DNA from: Ifrita kowaldi
Lineage: Eukaryota; Chordata; Aves; Passeriformes; Cinclosomatidae
Length of the DNA stretch: 64,000 nucleotides
Assembly: GCA_013398055.1 (NCBI GenBank)
Contig: VZRS01014168.1
Location: 467,142 to 531,141 of the forward strand
Direction: 5' to 3'
A program made the position numbers and the translations under genes. The notes below the pieces were generated by a model. It did no database searches. It had not been told where the DNA came from and worked only from the letters and a program-made list of their open reading frames with translations. Shown one piece after another: positions 10,158 to 21,079 of the stretch (position 1 is its first letter; each line of letters begins with the position of its first letter).

Positions 10158-12804
10158 TCACTGTTAATGAAAAATGGCAGTAAAGAAAACAAATTTTGAA
10201 TGGCTAGTTTGTTTCTTATAAGAACTCTTTAAATTTTGAAATTTCAGGAATCAATCTAGTAGCAAGTGTCAGAGTAAAATACTTTCTATACTGATCTGTG
10301 CCACTTACACAGCTGTATAAGGATGCCTTCTGTCTACAGCATGTGCATTAATACTTCCGCCCCCAGACAGGAGATCCAAGCTCACTCCTCAGGAAAAGTC
10401 CTTTTTCTTTCATTGGCTGGGGAGTAATGGCCCAAGAAGGGATTTTACTAGTGCATTTGTTCTGGTTGCCCAGAAAACAAAGTGCTCTAAAGCAGGGTAG
10501 CACCTTGGGAGTCACTGGCATTAGGACAGATTATGTCAGCTGAGGAGCCGGAGTTGAAATAAATTGAGAAACTTGATTATAACTGTGCCATTGTATATCT
10601 GGAAAAGTATTAGAAGTCCTTCCATGTTTTATTGTGACCACACGTAGATATGATTTTTAATGCCTTAAACCTCCTTAGTCAAGATTTTAGTTTTAAAAAT
10701 TGTTATTAAACATCTTTGCCCAAAGTATTTTTATATTTGATATACCACAAATGTCACCTACATTTCAGGAAATATGCACTGTGATTAAAGAGTATAATCT
10801 CTCAAGAGAGGTTTATAATCATTTTAATTAGCCTGGACTTAATAAAAAGACTTAAGGGATTTAATAAAAGGGCATTAAGAGATTGCCAAAGGGTTAAATA
10901 TATATATTTTTATAAGAAAAATTGTAAAGCTTCTGTGGCTTTGAGGTGGGAAGGTGGGAAGACTTAGTGGGAAAAGAGGAGGAGGTGAGCAAAAGTCAAG
11001 ATGAGGATTAGTGTCAATTAAACTTTCCTTTGAACCTCCTAACTTGCATATGCAGAACCTGACACAGCTGAAAATATTTGCAATTTCCTGGGCCACACAG
11101 ACCAGAGAGGTTGCTGTACAGCTCACTGACCTACAGGAAACTGCAAGGGAGAGAAAGAAAGGTATAAACCCAGCCAATTTCTTCTAGCTAAGTGCTAAGA
11201 CATTTTAGCTCTAGTCCAGGGGAGAAGATTTGAGTGAATGAGGGAATTTTGAGAGTCAGTACATTAATTTCTCAGGCCCCAAATATTTTATTTGGTTTTG
11301 ATCTACCTTAGATCAAAACTGAACAAATTCTCTGCTCTTATCTGTGTCCTCTGCTCTTAAGTTTCAGGTTAGCATAGAATTCAGTGCTTTTCTACTCTTC
11401 CAGGATATAATAAAAGTAATAAGATATGAGAAGATGAAAGTGAACCAACAATCTTCAGACAGGAAATTCTATACCTCTTACAAAACAAGGCAAAATCCAA
11501 CATGCAAACACCTAGAACATTGCCTCACTTCACCTTTATACTGAATTAAACCTCAAGCCTTATCCAGAGAGATAAGGTGGAGATCTAAATGCAGATACCT
11601 GAACATAAACCAGCATGAGTTCTCTTGAAGGTTTTGTTGGCTGGAAATAAAATGAGTTGCTTAGATTTTCCAGTTGGGGTTAGCACACATTTCTAATGTG
11701 TTTTCCATTTCCTAACACTACAGTCTTTCAATACTGGGATAAATCTTTTCTCCTGGTTGTGGGCATTCCTATAAGCCTCAGGGATAGACCTTCTGCACAA
11801 GGAAGCACAGAGGAGTGCCTTGGGGCTTATAAAGCCTGTTTTCCTCTGTACAGAATTCTAGATAGGAACAGACTTCTTGAACAATTTCATACGACCTCGT
11901 ACACAATCCACATCTAGTAATGCTTTTCTCTTCCCTCTGTCCCCAGAGACTACACCTCTCATGCAGAGAAAACTGCTGTTGGCATCAGCATTCAGAAATT
12001 AAGATTAAAACACAAGAATGCAAGAGAAGCAAATTTGTGCCCGCCTTTATCAATGAAAAGCTTCAGAAAAATGTGGCAATGTAATATTATTACAAAAAAA
12101 CCAACACCAGCATCTGTTCATATATACCTGTGCATATCTCTACTTTCTTACTTCCCACCTCTTTATTTGTGAGTGAAAGCTACAGAAATTTGGCCAGAGG
12201 CACTCAGCTCCTCCTATATTCTGTAAAATGCATGGGGATGTTCTTTAAGTCTACACTAAACAAATTATAAGTTTGAGAAAGACATTTTCTCCAGCATGAA
12301 GGCATGGGGAAAGCTGAAAAAATATGTATGTTTAGCTCATGCTCTGTTCATTGATCGAAGCATAATTGTTTCCTCACTTTTTTGAGATGTGCTAAAAATG
12401 CAAAGCAATAGCCATTTAAAAATTATTTTTGGCAAGCAGTGACTTGAGATGGCAAAAAAAATGGAACAGCAGAAAAACTTCTATATTTTAGATAACTGGT
12501 ATGCTTAACCAGTTCTTGTAGCAGAAATGATATAAAATGGAATTTTGGGAATTTTGAGAATTTTGAGCAGGTCCATGCAACCACAGTAGCTTTGTTCTGA
12601 ATTCCATGAGGCTGTAATTCAAAAAAACACTACCAAGCAAAACATATGTATTATTCTGTTAATGAATGAAACCTAGAGGGTTTTAATACTTCTGTGGAAA
12701 GAAATTGATTCACTGCAGACTAATTTAAGGCGTTGTTTCTGCTCTTGGCAGAAACAAACACACAAACAAATAAATTCCTAGGCATCTAACCTGCAAAACA
12801 AAAC

Positions 12805-12834
12805 TGTTTGTTTGTTTGTTTGCTTGCTTGTTTT
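12805..12834 (+). repeat. (TTTG)n microsatellite
   Basis: Repeats of TGTT/TTTG with two TGCT variants. An (AAAC)-rich stretch about 50 bp upstream (12748-12772) is roughly complementary, so the pair could fold back. Confidence 0.85.
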
Positions 12835-15800
12835 TAATGCTGGGAGCTTCTCATAAATAGTAAAGCCAGCTTTTGATTTTTCTTTTCCTTCGGCTAAGAG
12901 TTAAGAGCCTTTACAGTGGAAATATAACATATTAATTGTAAACCTTCTGAGGAAGGAACCATGCTTTCCTTTATTGTGGACACCAGTCAGTTCTACTGAG
13001 TTTCCATGTGTCAGAAGAGGTCCTCCAGGTCTGTCTAAATTGCAAAAACATGTTAAAATTTCAGTCATATCTATACATGGACAGGTTAAAACAGTGGGGG
13101 TCTTATGCACTGTAAGCATTGCATATTGGCTATCTCCAGGCCCCTTGTCTGTCCTGGTGGCTGGCCAAGGACAGGGCTGTGGCACAGCCAGTGCCCATCT
13201 AACTGTTGGCTGGTGCAGTTCCACCCTCCCTGGCAGTCAGGAGTCAGATTGGTTTAAACTGCTGTGCAACCGCAGCTTAAATTATCTAACCTGGGTTAGG
13301 TAACTCAGGTTGAGAACACTCCTTCCTTTGTGGTGTGTTTCAGCATGACTTTCATGTTGGTTTTATGTTTCCCACTAAAACAGAGATTGGTATGGAAAGT
13401 GAATGTACTCAGAGGAACACTACTGAGTTCCACCAGAGATTTAGCCTTTGGCTACAACAGGCACAGACCTAAGTCCTGAGAAAATTCCATATACTCCCTG
13501 TGACTCATTTCTGCATACCTTGCCTGGGCAAAGCTTCCACTTAATAGGATATTTTTAAAAAGGGCCAGACTAGCAGTTACACAGGATATAGCTGTCAGAT
13601 TGTCAGATCAAGAAAACTCAGTTGGCTTTGGGGGGGAGTTAGGGGGTACTACACAGTGTTTTCATTGCACAGGCAGTGGAAAATGTCCCTTGTAATAGCA
13701 TTAGGGTTTAAAAAAAAAGGTGTGTAAAAATGCATGGGCCTTATTTTTAAGGTTTTTCATCATTCTTGTCCTGCTTTGTATAAAGCACTTAAGTCCATGC
13801 TGTATGTTAAATACCTAGGCAGTACTATGAACTTAAATTTCATTTCATTACATTTAAGCACACGCTTAAATGATTTGCTGGACCAAGTCCAGAATGCTTG
13901 CTGAATCAAACTGAAATACAGCTATGTCTGTTCTTCCTTCTTAAACAAACAAGCACTAAATGAAATACAATAAAATAACATTCCCAGAGAAATCCTGTGC
14001 CACAGAAAGAACTGCTGCATTGTTGTGTCAGTAATTTGCCTAATGTTCAATATCTGCACTGTTCATACAAGTGCTGCACTGTTCCTACAAGTGTAATGCA
14101 GCAGTAATTAGGTAAACATTGCAATTTTATCCTCATGTCATACTGGGCATAGTTTTGTAGAGGAAGAAAGTAAAACATAAAAGGAAAGAAAAAAAAGTAA
14201 GAAAACAAAAGCTGGAAATGTCATTCCAAATTGCTTGAGTCAAGCTCACGAATGATACTGCAGTCTTGACAGCAACAGTAGAATCCTGAAAAAATCTGGA
14301 TTCACTTCCCTCAGTGCACGATGTGCAATCCAGGACACGCGAAGCAAGACTCAGCTTACAGAGATACAGATGCTTCATCAAGTCTAGTGAGTTAATGTCT
14401 ATTTCTAGCATAAACTGTAAAATGAGAATAATGCTTGTTATTAGACACCACAAGGGAAATGTGTTGATTTTTTCAAACATGCTGAAAAAATCCTGTTTCC
14501 TATTCTAAGTAGAACCTAGTGAGTATATTTGGGTTTTATTGTGCTTTGTTACTAGGAGCATTACATGTAAAATATTGACAAATGAGCCAAGGTAAGAGAG
14601 TAGAAAGACTGTAAAAGAAGGAATAACAATTGGACAATAACAAAAATAATACCAAGTACCTGTGAACTGACCAGTGAAACAGCAAGAATATTTTCTACTT
14701 TACTGGACTATGAATCAGGACCTAAATTGCAGTGAGCTGTTTCTTTGGGGAAGGCAGTTTTATTATTTTTCTACATTTTATTTTGGACAATGCAGTGCAG
14801 GATTTACTAAATTTTTTTTTATGTGTACATGACACCACCCAAGCTGAGCAACATTTTTAGGGCCTTTCACATTAGGCTCTAGTAAATCTCTGATGTTCTG
14901 CTGTCTGCATGGGAGTCATAAGTATTTTTCCATGGATAAGCTTCCTTGGTATTTTGGACCGCCAAGTGCTCCACATGTTCTGCTCCCTGCTGTGCTGAGG
15001 TGGACAGGTAAGGTAGAAGGACCAAATGACTTGTGCAGAGCTATTGAAGAATAAGATATAATGGATTCAAGGTATAAGTTTTTTGTTCCCAATCCTGTGC
15101 CCAAACTTTCCCTTCTCCTATGTTGCTTTCTTCCACAATTTTCTTTCAAAGAAACAAAATAGCTTTAAAAACCTTCTTAAGACTATGGCCCATCCTGAAT
15201 TTTCTGCACTACACTTGTGAGTTTTCCAGTAGTCTCTTGAGTTGCTCGGCAGAGATGTGAAGCCCAAATGTATTTCCATGGACTCAGCCATGGATACAAC
15301 AGTCTTCGTGTCTAGATGCAAAGAGCATGATTGGGCCTTGACAGAAAGGTCTGGTTTATACACTTTCAGAATTTTTTGGTTTGCTTTGAACTTCTTAATC
15401 CCATTTCTTTTTTCTTTCTTTTGGTATTGTTGTTATTGTACTATAAATAATTAGACCTGCAGAAATTCAGAATGTAATTAGAAAAATTAAACAGGGAAAG
15501 ACCAACTGAGTCAGTCCCAGTTCCCACCAAAGCCTTATTAATTTAGCCTTTGGATCTGTCAGATTATGTATGGGCTAGCAGGGGAAAGAGGCCCAGGGCA
15601 CTGGCAGTGGCAGTGGCCTGTAACTGTCCCCACAGTTACATGGCCAGAATGTATCCTGGCAGGGTTTTGATGGTGACAGTGGTCTGGGACAGCTGGGGGT
15701 TAGCATGGCATGGAGAGCACTCCCAGTAAGGAGGCTGGATGTGGCCACCCTGTGCTGGAAGGTAAGAGAATGTAGCTGCACCAATGCAAACAGCTGTGCA

Positions 15801-17582
15801 TAACCACATGTGAAGCACAATGCCAGGCTAGTTTTGGACTTACACCCAGAGACAGCCCACTGAAACTACTGTAATAAATATTACCAATATTTTTTCATGC
15901 CCTAATGGACAAAGGGTCTTTCAATTTCAGTCTTTAAGATACTTTTACAGCAACCAGACCCACCCAAATTTAGAAGTCTTCTAACAGAGCTTTTATTTTT
16001 ATAACAAATAACTTAATTAATTGCAGCTCATGCTCATACATGGTGCCAAGAAGAGTTTTTCCAAGGTCAAAGGATGTCTCCTGCTGTCCTGGCATTTGGA
16101 CATTTACTGGTTCCAACTGACATACAGAGCCAGGTATGAAATCCAGCCTCCAGTTTTGCCTTTCAGCTTTGTCCCTCGCCCCTGCACTGCTCTGGAACTG
16201 TCTTCCTCATTCCTTTTGGTTCTTCTATGCAAAGGGAATGCAGGCAGACAAAGCTGTAACAGCTCACCTGCTTCCTTTCCTTTTCTTAGAATTAGGTCTC
16301 GGATGCAAAATGCACATATAGGCAATGAATTACTTGCTCAATTGAAAGATTCCGTGTGGTGACGTGGTATGTGTATGGTATCTCTTAATTAGAACCTCTT
16401 TCTGCACACAGTGAACTTTCTTCAGTTCAGAGCATTCCAAAGAGCTTCACTAGATTTTATAAATCATGATCATAATAAATATTCATTGCACATATATTAT
16501 ATCAATATCAAAAGCTCTAGCTCTCATTTGGATCTCCATAGGACCACATATGACATATTACCAATAGAGTTGATATACCTGGCATTTGGAGATATTTTTC
16601 TTAATTACTTCCCCCCATGCCTTAGGGTAAGCTCATGTCATTTTGCATACACACATACACACACTCCTGCAGAAAAGGGGTAGACAATTCCATACGGTCC
16701 TTTATCATCAGACAAGGACATTTGTACTTTATGACATGCAATTCCTTTAGAGACATTTGGTAAGTCAATATAATTATACAAGGACACAGACTTCTGCTGG
16801 GGAACCAATTCCCAAGAGGTTTTGAGGAAAGCATGAATGTTTCTTGGTTGTGCAATAAGAATCAATTGCTCCTAAAAGTTGTGAGATATTCCACAGAGAT
16901 CTTGTACAAGAAGAGACATTGGTCCCAAAGGCATAATTTTGCATGGAGAAAGGGCGGTGTTGTAAGAATCTGTGTTTTCTGGAAATTCTGTAGCTGACAG
17001 GGGCAGAAGACATGACTATATTCCAAGGAAGTGCTGCTTTTCCCTATAAAGTTTCCCTGAAGTCCGGACTTGCTGTCTGAATGGCAAGTGGAGTTTGTCA
17101 CCAGGGTGAAATGACATAGGAAAATATTTCAGCTTGGTGGGAAAATGCTTCAGTAAATTAGTGTAGGACTTAATAGGAGAGGATGGGGTTTTTTATTTGT
17201 GTATAGAGACTGCTGCTGTATTTTTCCAAGTTTATGACTGTGTCCACTTCACTTATAAAGATTTCCTTGTTTGTTCACAGCTGCAGAGGTCTTACGAGTG
17301 GGAGAAATTCTTCCAGCTGAAGTGCATGTGAGACAGGCTGCCTTTGCTTTCCCCAGGTAAGCAGCAGCAAGACAGATCAGTTACCTGTCAAGAGGGTTTC
17401 GAGGTGTGTTAAAGCCACGCCTTTATTTTTGGTAGCCTGTGAGGAGAATGGTTACATTTGAAAGCAGAATCAAGCTGGAGGGTGGACGTTTTGGTGTAAA
17501 ACTGAGAGGACTGCCTCCAGATGGGGATGGAACTCCTTCCATCTCCCAGAGTGATGAGGTACAAACAGAAGTCTTATTTCTG

Positions 17583-17661
17583 ACACACAGGGAAGCGTTG
17601 GAAGCACCATCTCTGTAAGTGTTCAAAAAACGTGTGGCACTTGGGGACGTGGTTTAGTGGT
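17583..17661 (+). mobile_element. CR1 LINE 3' fragment cut at an ambiguous base
   Basis: ACACAGGGAAGCGTTGGAAG, AAGTGTTCAAAAAACGTG and GGCACTTGGGGACGTGG follow the CR1 3' region in order. The final GTGGCACTTGGGGACNTGGT motif also occurs in the CR1 copy at 27613-27632. The element stops at the n at 17662, where CR1 would be expected to continue into its terminal sequence. The break is probably a contig join rather than a biological boundary. Confidence 0.75.
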
Positions 17662-17662
17662 N
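17662..17662. other. Single ambiguous base, probable contig join
   Basis: One n separates a CR1 fragment from unrelated, very GC-rich sequence. The abrupt change on either side suggests a join or a collapsed gap. Confidence 0.6.
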
Positions 17663-17975
17663 GGCACACGGCCCCGGCCCGGAGCCTGCCTGGGGCCCGC
17701 CCGGGGCCGGCCGGTGCATCCAGGGACGCTGCCCGCGGGAAGCCACTCGCACACGCGTACCCATGGACACGCCGAAAGCCTCTTGCCTTCGTCGCTCCCG
17801 GCACCCGGGGCTCCCCCGGATGGGTCCCGCTGTCAGCCCCGGCAGTGGGGCTGGCAGTCCCGCTGCCGCCACGGTGTTTAATGCACGCTTTCCCTGGCAG
17901 GTTGTTTCTCTCGCAAATTTACGGCAGGAGATTTGCTGTTGGGGCTGACCTTTCTTCCTCCGTCCGGGGTAATGA
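17663..17975. promoter_or_regulatory. CpG-island-like GC-rich segment in the desert
   Basis: By eye there are some 30 or more CpG dinucleotides in about 310 bp, with runs such as GGCCCCGGCCCGGAG, whereas flanking DNA is AT-rich and CpG-poor. A TATTTAAA motif lies just downstream at 17983-17990. Such islands often mark promoters or other regulatory elements. The open frames here have no recognisable domain and look like GC-driven reading frames. The left end abuts an n, so the island may extend into missing sequence or belong elsewhere. Confidence 0.55.
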
Positions 17976-18182
17976 ATGTTGCTATTTAAACGCTCTGCCT
18001 CCACAGCCCCTGTGCTTCAGGGTTTCAAAGAGTAGCAGAGTACCCAGGGGAAGCCCTTTGTTGCCTGGCTGTGAAACTTGAATATGGGCTCTCCTCTTGG
18101 AAGCTTGAAAGGCAGAAAATAACAGCTGACAATAGATTTATAGAGTGTAACTTTGCCTAAATCATGTCACAGAGATAGAAAA
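17976..18182. other. Unique sequence between CpG island and duplicated block
   Basis: The GC content falls back towards the desert level. No gene or repeat is recognised. Confidence 0.5.
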
Positions 18183-18821
18183 TATGGATCAGATCCTGGG
18201 CTGGTGTAAATCAGTATAATGCCGTGGAGCAAAATGCAGGCCAGCATCCATCCAGCAAGAGCAAGGAGTGGACAAAATGTCAGAGAAGTTTCCTGATAGG
18301 CAGCATGTAATCACTTAAATTAAAATACTCTAAATACAGGAATATTAGTGAAAATGCTTTGGGATCCTTAAATATACACAACTACTTTAGGATCAATATA
18401 TGCATTATTTGATATATATGTGTGTATATATATATATATCTCTATTCCTTCACAGTTTGAATGGCCAACTTCAGGAATATAAGATCTTCTAGTTTAAAAT
18501 GGATATATTAACACCTAATTATCAGTACCACATCATGGAGCTAGTCCCTGGAAAGCCTACTTTTCAGAAATAGTATGTTGTAAATGGGTCAAAAATATAA
18601 AATAAAGAATTATACAGTTAAATACATATCCTATTGAAGTTCAGTCTTCAGTAATATGTCTCATGAAAAATTCATATTCATATTATTAATCCCATTTTTC
18701 TATTCCTAAACTGATAAGTATAGTAATTTTTTTGTAACTAATCAGTTATACCAAGAAAGAATCAAAAGGTTGCACTAACATTTTTTAAAAGTTTTAAGAT
18801 TCCAAGTAAAAAGTTATTAAA
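18183..18821. repeat. Duplicated block, copy 1 (likely haplotype duplicate)
   Basis: This block is nearly identical to 19275-19923. Differences seen are one TA unit fewer in copy 2 in the (TA)n near 18430, CACAGTTTG versus CACAATTTG, and a ~10-bp difference near 18750-18780. The copy ends exactly at an n (18822). The first ~40 bp, GATCCTGGGCTGGTGTAAAT and on, resemble an ancient amniote repeat half. Allele-like differences and contig-edge boundaries favour an assembly duplication over a real one. Confidence 0.85.
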
Positions 18822-18822
18822 N

Positions 18823-19064
18823 TGATGGAGGTCTAAAATTGTGGCAGGAGAGACTCAACAAATGCCTATTTACATCCAGCTCCCATTTTTTTCACACAAA
18901 CCTTTACTGTCAAACCTGCCCCTCCGCCTGTGGAGGTAGGACCAAAATGGAGCCCGGACACCTGGATGGCGAGAGGGGGGACAGTGCCTGGGCGGGTGCT
19001 GTGAGCTATAACACGCTTTTCTGTGCCTTTTTGTGTATTTTAGGGGGTACACTTTTTGTGGGGG
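18823..19064. other. Orphan piece between an n and a gap
   Basis: These 242 bases begin after the n at 18822 and end at the N gap. They do not match the sequence following copy 2, although copy 1 should continue the same way. The middle is GC-richer (18920-19005). No gene is recognised. It may be a misplaced small contig. Confidence 0.55.
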
Positions 19065-19274
19065 NNNNNNNNNNNNNNNNNNNNNNNNNNNNNNNNNNNN
19101 NNNNNNNNNNNNNNNNNNNNNNNNNNNNNNNNNNNNNNNNNNNNNNNNNNNNNNNNNNNNNNNNNNNNNNNNNNNNNNNNNNNNNNNNNNNNNNNNNNNN
19201 NNNNNNNNNNNNNNNNNNNNNNNNNNNNNNNNNNNNNNNNNNNNNNNNNNNNNNNNNNNNNNNNNNNNNNNNNN
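19065..19274. other. Assembly gap (210 N)
   Basis: A run of N with sequence starting again at 19275, at the first base of duplicate copy 2. Confidence 1.
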
Positions 19275-19923
19275 TATGGATCAGATCCTGGGCTGGTGTA
19301 AATCAGTATAATGCCGTGGAGCAAAATGCAGGCCAGCATCCATCCAGCAAGAGCAAGGAGTGGACAAAATGTCAGAGAAGTTTCCTGATAGGCAGCATGT
19401 AATCACTTAAATTAAAATACTCTAAATACAGGAATATTAGTGAAAATGCTTTGGGATCCTTAAATATACACAACTACTTTAGGATCAATATATGCATTAT
19501 TTGATATATATGTGTGTATATATATATATCTCTATTCCTTCACAATTTGAATGGCCAACTTCAGGAATATAAGATCTTCTAGTTTAAAATGGATATATTA
19601 ACACCTAATTATCAGTACCACATCATGGAGCTAGTCCCTGGAAAGCCTACTTTTCAGAAATAGTATGTTGTAAATGGGTCAAAAATATAAAATAAAGAAT
19701 TATACAGTTAAATACATATCCTATTGAAGTTCAGTCTTCAGTAATATGTCTCATGAAAAATTCATATTCATATTATTAATCCCATTTTTCTATTCCTAAA
19801 CTGATAAGTATAGTAATTTTTTTGTAACTAATCAGTTATACCAAGAAACATTCCAAGAAAGAATAAGTCCACCACACTAACATTTTTTAAAAGTTTTAAG
19901 ATTCCAAGTAAAAAGTTATTAAA
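19275..19923. repeat. Duplicated block, copy 2
   Basis: Second copy of the block at 18183-18821, starting at the gap edge. Beyond 19923 the sequence continues into ordinary desert, so this copy is probably the properly anchored one. It contains a (TA)n microsatellite at about 19502-19530. Confidence 0.85.
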
Positions 19924-20141
19924 CATTTTTGAATAATAATAGGAGATAGAAAACTGAAAACCTGGATTAATTTCCATTTGTTCTGTATCCCCATTCTTCT
20001 CTCTCTTATTGCAGGGAAATGTGTATTGGTTTAGTTGTGAATGTGAATTTAAATGAATGTAGGGTCACTTGTTTATCACCTTAGTCTGGTGGTACACTCA
20101 GTACTATTGAGAGGCCAGACAGACCATTAGACAAGATGATA

Positions 20142-20226
20142 CACACTATTTCTAATACAAGTAGTCAGTTAACATTTGCTTGATTACAACAAACTCAGTG
20201 TGCAGAAATATCACAACAGGCTCCAA
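20142..20226 (+). repeat. Diverged direct repeat flanking a CR1, left copy
   Basis: CACACTATTTCTAAT followed by ACATTTGCTTGATTACAACA and then CAACAGGCTCC has a counterpart in the same order at 20992-21079. The two copies flank the CR1 at 20426-20991. The leading motif also resembles CR1 internal sequence, so the pair may mark two related insertions or a local duplication. Confidence 0.6.
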
Positions 20227-20425
20227 GTGCAGGAAGATTATGATGTCACTATCAAGGTTGCATTATCCCATTAAAAATTCAAACCCAGTCTTTATTTTGC
20301 AGTGTGGTAGAATAAAGCAATGTGTGTACATTTTGCAGATGGGGTCCTAAACACCTACGAGATAAATGACATCAGTTTTAGCAGAAGGTTGATTTTCTAT
20401 GATTTCTCCTAAGTCACACAGTAGT

Positions 20426-20991
20426 TGTAGAATGATTGAATTATTTTGGTCAGAAAGAACATTTAAGATCAATGAGACCAGCCATTAACCCAGCACTGCC
20501 AAGTCCACCACTAGACCATCTCCCCACGTGCCACATTGACACCATATTTTAAATGCATCCAGAGATGGTGACTCAACCACTTCTCTGGGCTGCCTGTTCC
20601 AGGCTTGACAAGCCTTTCTTTCTTTGGAGAAATTTTCCCTAAACTTCCCCTGGCACATCTTGAGGCTGTTTCCTTTTGTACTATTGCTTGTTACCCGGGA
20701 GAAGAAATTGACCCCCACCTGGCTACACCCTGCTTTCAGGTGGTTGTAGAGAGTGAAAAGGTATCCACTGAGCCTCCTTTTCTCCAGGCTAAAGACCCTG
20801 AACTCCCTCAGCTGCTCGTTGTAGAAACTGTGCTCCAGACCCAACACCAGCTCCATTGCCCTTCTCTGGACATGTACCAGCTCCTCAATGTCTTTCTTTT
20901 CATGGAGGGCCTAAAATTGAACATAGAGTTTTAGGCTCAGCCTCACCAGTGGTGAGTACAGGGGGATGATCCTTTTCCTAATCCTGCTGGC
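20426..20991 (-). mobile_element. CR1 LINE, 3' portion, minus strand
   Basis: On the minus strand this runs from mid-element to the 3' end. Landmarks on the + strand are GATGGTGACTCAACCACTTC near 20564, CTGGGCTGCCTGTTCCAGGC near 20585, CCCCCACCTGGCTACACCCT near 20710, and CTCCTTTTCTCCAGGCTAAA near 20775. The 3' end is at the left (GTAGAATGATTGAATTATTTT, a decayed CR1 tail). The element is 5'-truncated, as most genomic CR1 copies are, and open frames across it are decayed relics. Confidence 0.92.
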
Positions 20992-21079
20992 CACACTATT
21001 TCTAATGGAAAAAATAAATTAAAATTTGCTTAACTACAACAAATTCTCACTGTACAGCCATGTCCCAGCAGGCTCCTGG
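20992..21079 (+). repeat. Diverged direct repeat flanking a CR1, right copy
   Basis: Counterpart of 20142-20226. Shared landmarks are CACACTATTTCTAAT, ATTTGCTTAACTACAACAAA and CAGCAGGCTCC, with indels between them. Confidence 0.6.

Larger units (their letters stand above)
4046..17582. other. Gene desert segment, AT-rich single-copy DNA
   Basis: About 13.5 kb hold no exon, RNA gene or large repeat that I can recognise. Open frames are short (mostly under 120 codons), occur on both strands, and lack domain signatures or splice structure. Local features are a 27-bp tandem duplication at 7707-7760, an imperfect hairpin at 10132-10157, (GAATTTTG)-like repeats at 12540-12567, a (TTTG)n microsatellite at 12805-12834 and a ~20-bp tandem repeat at about 14055-14095. 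Slightly GC-richer stretches at about 13000-13250 and 15570-15830 show nothing recognisable. Confidence 0.6.

Noticed and set aside
17632..18081. 149-codon open frame across the CpG-rich segment
   Set aside because: It spans an ambiguous base, starts in CR1 sequence and has GC-driven composition without domains.
18839..19402. Open frames across the N gap
   Set aside because: Most of their length is unknown bases; they are artefacts of translating N.
20605..20934. 109-codon open frame as a gene
   Set aside because: It lies within a minus-strand CR1 and is antisense to it.
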